A stretch of DNA of 64,000 nucleotides from Tabrizicola sp. TH137 (GTDB lineage Bacteria > Pseudomonadota > Alphaproteobacteria > Rhodobacterales > Rhodobacteraceae): the NCBI RefSeq assembly GCF_002855575.1, contig NZ_PKRQ01000003.1, positions 434,001 through 498,000 on the forward strand, in the 5' to 3' direction. Of the stretch, positions 60,622 to 64,000 are shown piece by piece (the stretch's first letter is position 1; each line of letters begins with the position of its first letter). The position numbers were made by a program, and so were the translations under genes. A model generated the notes under the pieces. It made no database searches, was not told the DNA's origin, and worked only from the letters and a program-made list of their open reading frames with translations.

Positions 60622-63600
60622 TCACAGGAACAGGAAATCCCCCGCCTCCAGTCCCGCCACAAGAACCCCCTCCAGCCGGATCACATGGCCGCCCCCCGCC
60701 ACCTCCGCCATCCGCACCCCGCCAATGACCACATCGCGCAGGGTCAGCGCCCCAAGACCCGCCAGCCCCGTGAATTCCAGCCGATCCTCGCCCGCCCGAA
60801 AGTCGCGGATCACCTCCACCCCGCCGCGATCCCCCGGCGCAAAGACAAAGACATCGGCCCCGGCCCCGCCCGTCAGCCAGTCTGATCCCGCCCCGCCCTG
60901 AATCCGGTCCGCCCCTGCCCCGCCGAAAAGCAGATCCGCCCCCGACTCGCCCATCAGGCGATCCGCCCCCTCCCCTCCTTCCAGAGTGTCATTCCCCGTC
61001 CCGCCCTGCATCAGATCATCCCCCCATTCCCCGATCAGCCGGTCCGCCCCCGCCCCGCCCAGCAGCAGATCCAGTCCCGCCCCGCCCAGCAGGATGTCGC
61101 CGTCCCCGCCACCGTCCAGCCGGTCATTCCCCTCACCACCGCGCAGGCTGTCGCGCCCCGCCCCGCCCTCCAGCAGATCATCGCCATCATCGCCCGACAG
61201 GCTGTCATTTCCCGTGCCACCGAACAGCACATCCTCCCCGCCATCGCCCTGCAACAGATCATGGCCCGTCCCGCCCTCGATCCGGTCCGCCCCGCCGCCG
61301 CCCGACAGGCTGTCCGCGCCCGCCTCGCCCGCCAGCCGGTCATTCCCCTCCCCTCCCGAAAGCGTGTCATTCCCCGTGCCCCCCAGCAGCAGGTCATCCC
61401 CCGCCTCCCCGAACAGCCCATCCGCCGCAAACCCGCCGTCAATCGTATCGGCCTCCGTCCCGCCCCAGATCAGATCGCCCTCCGCCCCGCCGAAAAGCAG
61501 GTCTTCCCCCGCCTCGCCGCGCAGGCTGTCCCGCCCCGATCCACCATCCAGCCGATCCGCCCCGACACCGCCCAGCAGGCTGTCATTCCCGGCCTCGCCC
61601 CAAAGCGAATCCTCGCCGTCACCACCCGAAAGCGTGTCATTCCCCGTCCCTCCGCGCAGCAGATCGTTGCCCGCCTCGCCAAACAGCAGATCGGCCTCCG
61701 TCCCGCCGATCAGGCTGTCATCCCCAGTGCCGCCCAGCAGGCTGTCCCGGCCATCCCCGCCATCCAGCCGGTCGTTTCCGGCCCCTCCGGTCAGACTGTC
61801 ATCACCCGTCTCGCCCCAAAGCGAATCCGCGCCCTCCCCGCCCGCAAGCGTGTCGCCCCAGGTCCCGCCATACAGAAGATCATCCCCCGCCTCGCCCGAC
61901 AGGGCATCGCGCCCCGCCCCGCCCCAAAGCCGATCGCCCTCCGTCCCCCCGAAAAGCTGGTCCTCCCCCGTCCCGCCATACAGTAGATCGGCCCCCGCCT
62001 CGCCCAGCAGGGTATCGGCCTCCTCCTCCCCCTCCAGCCGGTCATTCCCCGCCCCGCCCAGCAGCCGGTCCTTCCCCGTCCCGCCCAGCAGCGTGTCATT
62101 GCCATCGCCCCCCTCCAGCCGGTCGTCCAGCGACCCACCCTCCAGCCGGTCATTCCCCGCCTCGCCCATCAGGCTGTCCGCCCCGCCCCCGCCCCACAGC
62201 CGGTCCGACTCCGCCCCGCCCCACAGCAGATCGCGCCCCTCCCCGCCCCAAAGCCGGTCAATACCCGCCTCGCCGAACAGCAGGTCATCCCCCTCCAGCC
62301 CGCTCAGCCAGTCCAGCCCGGCGCCGCCGCGCAGGCTGTCATTGCCCTCGCCGCCAGTCAGCCGGTCATTCCCCTCCCCACCGTCCAGCGTATCGGCCCC
62401 CGCCCCGCCCAGCAGGCTGTCCGCCCCCGCCTCTCCGGCCAGCCGGTCATTCCCGGTCCCGCCGTCGATCGCATCCGCCCCCGCGCCGCCCGTCAGGCTG
62501 TCATTCCCCTCCCCGCCCGTGATCGTGTCATTCCCCGCCCCGCCCGTCAGGCTGTCCGGCCCCGACTGGCCCTCCAGCCGCCAGTCCGGCCCCTCCGGCA
62601 CCGGGGTCAGCCCGTCAAAGGCCACCCGGTCCATCTCGGAAAACACCATCCCGCGCAGTTCGGCCAGCGTCAGGCCCCGCCCCGTAACCGTCCGGATCTC
62701 CAGTTCCTCATCGCCAAAGCGCAGGATCGCCCCCGTCGCCACGGGCTGCATCGCCAATTGCCACCCGCCCCGGAAGAAGGTCCAGCCCGACAGGTCGATC
62801 CGGTCCAGCGCCGGGTCGAAATCCGCGATCACATCGCGCCGCCCATCGGCCCGCATCACGAAGAGATCCGCCCCCGCCCCCCCGGCCAGAACCTCGCTTC
62901 CCGCCCGGTCAAGGATCACGTCCCGCTCGGCCCCCCCGGCCTGCACCACCGCGCCCAGCCCCACCAGCGGCACAGAAAGCTGTGTCAGCCCCGCCTCCGC
63001 CCCCGACAGGGCAAGGATCTGCAACCGGTCCCCCACCACCGCCCCCCGCAGCGCGGTGATCCCCTCCAGCGTCAGGTCCGCCCGATCCGCCAGCGTCGCC
63101 AGATGCACCAGCCGCCCCCCCGGCAACAGCGCCAGCACCGACAGCCCCGCATCCGCCCCCGCCGCAATCACGAAGGTCCAGCCGCCATGCGCCACCGTTT
63201 CCAGCACCGTCACCCCGGCAAAGCGCGTCGCCAGCCCGTCGATGACATGATCCGTCGGCGTCAGCGCGCCATCCGCCCCGATCCGGAACAGGGTCAAGCT
63301 CGATGTCCCCGCCGCCCCCGCGATCAGCCATGACGCGCCATGCGCCTCCACCACCCGCAGCGCGGTCGGGGTGTCGATGGGAATGCCCTGCGCCACGCCC
63401 GCCTGTCCCACCCGCGCCAGACCGCCCGCAGGCGACAGCGACAGAACGGCAATCCCGTCCTCACGGCCCGAGGCGGCAAAGACAAGGCTTGCGCCCCCCA
63501 CCACCGCCCCGGCCAGCGCCGTCACCCCCGCCAGCGGCAGGTCGCGCGCATCCGCCAGCGCCGCGACCCGCGTCAGCGCCCCGCCCTCGCCGATGCGGAA

Positions 63601-63996
63601 GGCCTCCACCCCGCTGCCCTCCGGTCGCGCCGCGATCAGCCAGTCCCGCCCCCCCGCCGCCAGCGCCATCACCTCCACCGCCTGCCCCTGCAAGGCCGTG
63701 GTCGGGGCCAGATGGCCGGTAAAGGCCCGCCCGGCCTCGCCCCGCGCCGCGCCGATCAGATCGGCGGGCAGGCTGCCCGCCATCCCCCCCACCTCCAGCG
63801 CCAGCCGCCCCTGCTGGGCCAGACCCGTGACCGTCGCGCCCGTCGCCGTGACCGACAACGTCACCGTCTCGTTCAGCACCGGATTGAACACCCGCAACAC
63901 CGGCGCCGCCCCGTCAGACAGGCCCATCTCGCCGCGCGTGAAAGGCTGCGCAAAGCGCGCGCCAAGTGTCACCCCGACCCGCAGGAATTCCAGCAT
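60622..63996 (-). CDS. Large RTX calcium-binding protein with about 63 uninterrupted nonapeptide repeats
   Basis: The protein is at least 1,124 residues; the ATG at 63996 is four bases from the window edge, so an upstream start is possible. Residues 1 to ~480 are beta-strand-rich repeats that resemble a beta-propeller. Then about 63 contiguous GGxGxDxLx nonapeptides (~485-1050) form one long parallel beta-roll expected to bind Ca2+. The end ADVFVFAPGDRGGVEVIRDF...FLFL fits the C-terminal cap and type I secretion signal seen in RTX proteins. There is no N-terminal signal peptide. Likely secreted by a type I system encoded elsewhere. Function could be adhesin, S-layer or enzyme; none shown. Confidence 0.85.
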   Translation of the reverse strand: MLEFLRVGVTLGARFAQPFTRGEMGLSDGAAPVLRVFNPVLNETVTLSVTATGATVTGLAQQGRLALEVGGMAGSLPADLIGAARGEAGRAFTGHLAPTTALQGQAVEVMALAAGGRDWLIAARPEGSGVEAFRIGEGGALTRVAALADARDLPLAGVTALAGAVVGGASLVFAASGREDGIAVLSLSPAGGLARVGQAGVAQGIPIDTPTALRVVEAHGASWLIAGAAGTSSLTLFRIGADGALTPTDHVIDGLATRFAGVTVLETVAHGGWTFVIAAGADAGLSVLALLPGGRLVHLATLADRADLTLEGITALRGAVVGDRLQILALSGAEAGLTQLSVPLVGLGAVVQAGGAERDVILDRAGSEVLAGGAGADLFVMRADGRRDVIADFDPALDRIDLSGWTFFRGGWQLAMQPVATGAILRFGDEELEIRTVTGRGLTLAELRGMVFSEMDRVAFDGLTPVPEGPDWRLEGQSGPDSLTGGAGNDTITGGEGNDSLTGGAGADAIDGGTGNDRLAGEAGADSLLGGAGADTLDGGEGNDRLTGGEGNDSLRGGAGLDWLSGLEGDDLLFGEAGIDRLWGGEGRDLLWGGAESDRLWGGGGADSLMGEAGNDRLEGGSLDDRLEGGDGNDTLLGGTGKDRLLGGAGNDRLEGEEEADTLLGEAGADLLYGGTGEDQLFGGTEGDRLWGGAGRDALSGEAGDDLLYGGTWGDTLAGGEGADSLWGETGDDSLTGGAGNDRLDGGDGRDSLLGGTGDDSLIGGTEADLLFGEAGNDLLRGGTGNDTLSGGDGEDSLWGEAGNDSLLGGVGADRLDGGSGRDSLRGEAGEDLLFGGAEGDLIWGGTEADTIDGGFAADGLFGEAGDDLLLGGTGNDTLSGGEGNDRLAGEAGADSLSGGGGADRIEGGTGHDLLQGDGGEDVLFGGTGNDSLSGDDGDDLLEGGAGRDSLRGGEGNDRLDGGGDGDILLGGAGLDLLLGGAGADRLIGEWGDDLMQGGTGNDTLEGGEGADRLMGESGADLLFGGAGADRIQGGAGSDWLTGGAGADVFVFAPGDRGGVEVIRDFRAGEDRLEFTGLAGLGALTLRDVVIGGVRMAEVAGGGHVIRLEGVLVAGLEAGDFLFL

Positions 63997-64000
63997 ATCC

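Noticed and set aside
60986-63250. 754-codon plus-strand frame rich in Ser and Pro opposite the RTX gene
   Set aside because: Its S-P-P repeats are the complement of the GGxGxD codons; no start signal or domain.

Overview
The window is chromosomal, GC-rich DNA whose coding strands are C-rich at third codon positions. It looks like a member of the Rhodobacterales (Alphaproteobacteria; Rhodobacter, Tabrizicola or Gemmobacter type). The evidence is the ethylmalonyl-CoA pathway pair ccr and ecm, an Irr-type Fur regulator beside fabA, the fabB-fabI pair, a VPLPA-CTERM-like protein, the mreBCD-mrdA-rodA cell-shape operon and many intergenic palindromes. No phage, IS element, CRISPR array or replication origin was seen. 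The window is mostly core genome, with unusually repeat-rich spacers and one probable small insertion.

Layout. 1-4.3 kb: the 3' end of a PanB-like gene, a Crp/Fnr regulator, an orphan membrane histidine kinase and an exported VPLPA-CTERM-like protein. 4.4-6.7 kb: tRNA-Ala(CGC), trxC, a DUF3775 gene and azlC-azlD. 6.9-11.6 kb: the glycine-cleavage operon gcvT-gcvH-gcvP behind a tandem glycine riboswitch. 11.7-20.6 kb: a MATE exporter, gltX, a zincin, a Tat-type metallo-beta-lactamase-fold protein, a PfkB kinase, an exported EEP-family protein and nadE. 20.7-25 kb: an exported MORN-repeat protein, a three-copy intergenic repeat, an Fe-S cryptochrome/photolyase and an SDR. 25.1-27.7 kb: leuA preceded by a leucine-rich leader peptide, then a convergent nuclease-like orphan. 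28-34.7 kb: mreB-mreC-mreD-mrdA-rodA and a GhrA-like reductase. 34.7-37.7 kb: an aldolase, a Gfo/Idh dehydrogenase and a PfkB kinase, translationally coupled behind a LacI-type operator.

37.9-43.2 kb: irr, fabA, then fabB-fabI. A roughly 2 kb block on the opposite strand (GFA, DUF4287-like, SRPBCC and ArsR genes) separates fabA from fabB and is bordered on one side by a cluster of palindromes. 43.2-50.9 kb: an intradiol dioxygenase-like protein, tRNA-Gly(UCC), a four-copy tandem repeat, a SRAP protein, an exported 5'-nucleotidase, DUF952-pyrD, a lone Lrp/AsnC ligand-binding domain and a UvrD/RecD-like helicase. 51.1-56.7 kb: ccr and ecm, separated by an acyltransferase and a small secreted protein. 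57-64 kb: deoD, a quinone-oxidoreductase-like gene, overlapping chaC and DUF1989 genes, a small CxxC membrane protein, and a large RTX protein with about 63 uninterrupted nonapeptides running to the right edge.

The least explained material is between genes. At least five dispersed repeat systems recur: GTAGGG-headed palindromes, clusters of perfect three-base-loop hairpins (TG-NNN-CA at the apex), TTCGAA palindrome pairs, CATCTTGGC..AAATACTC elements, and a 12-bp-period array. Many sit within a few bases of stop codons.
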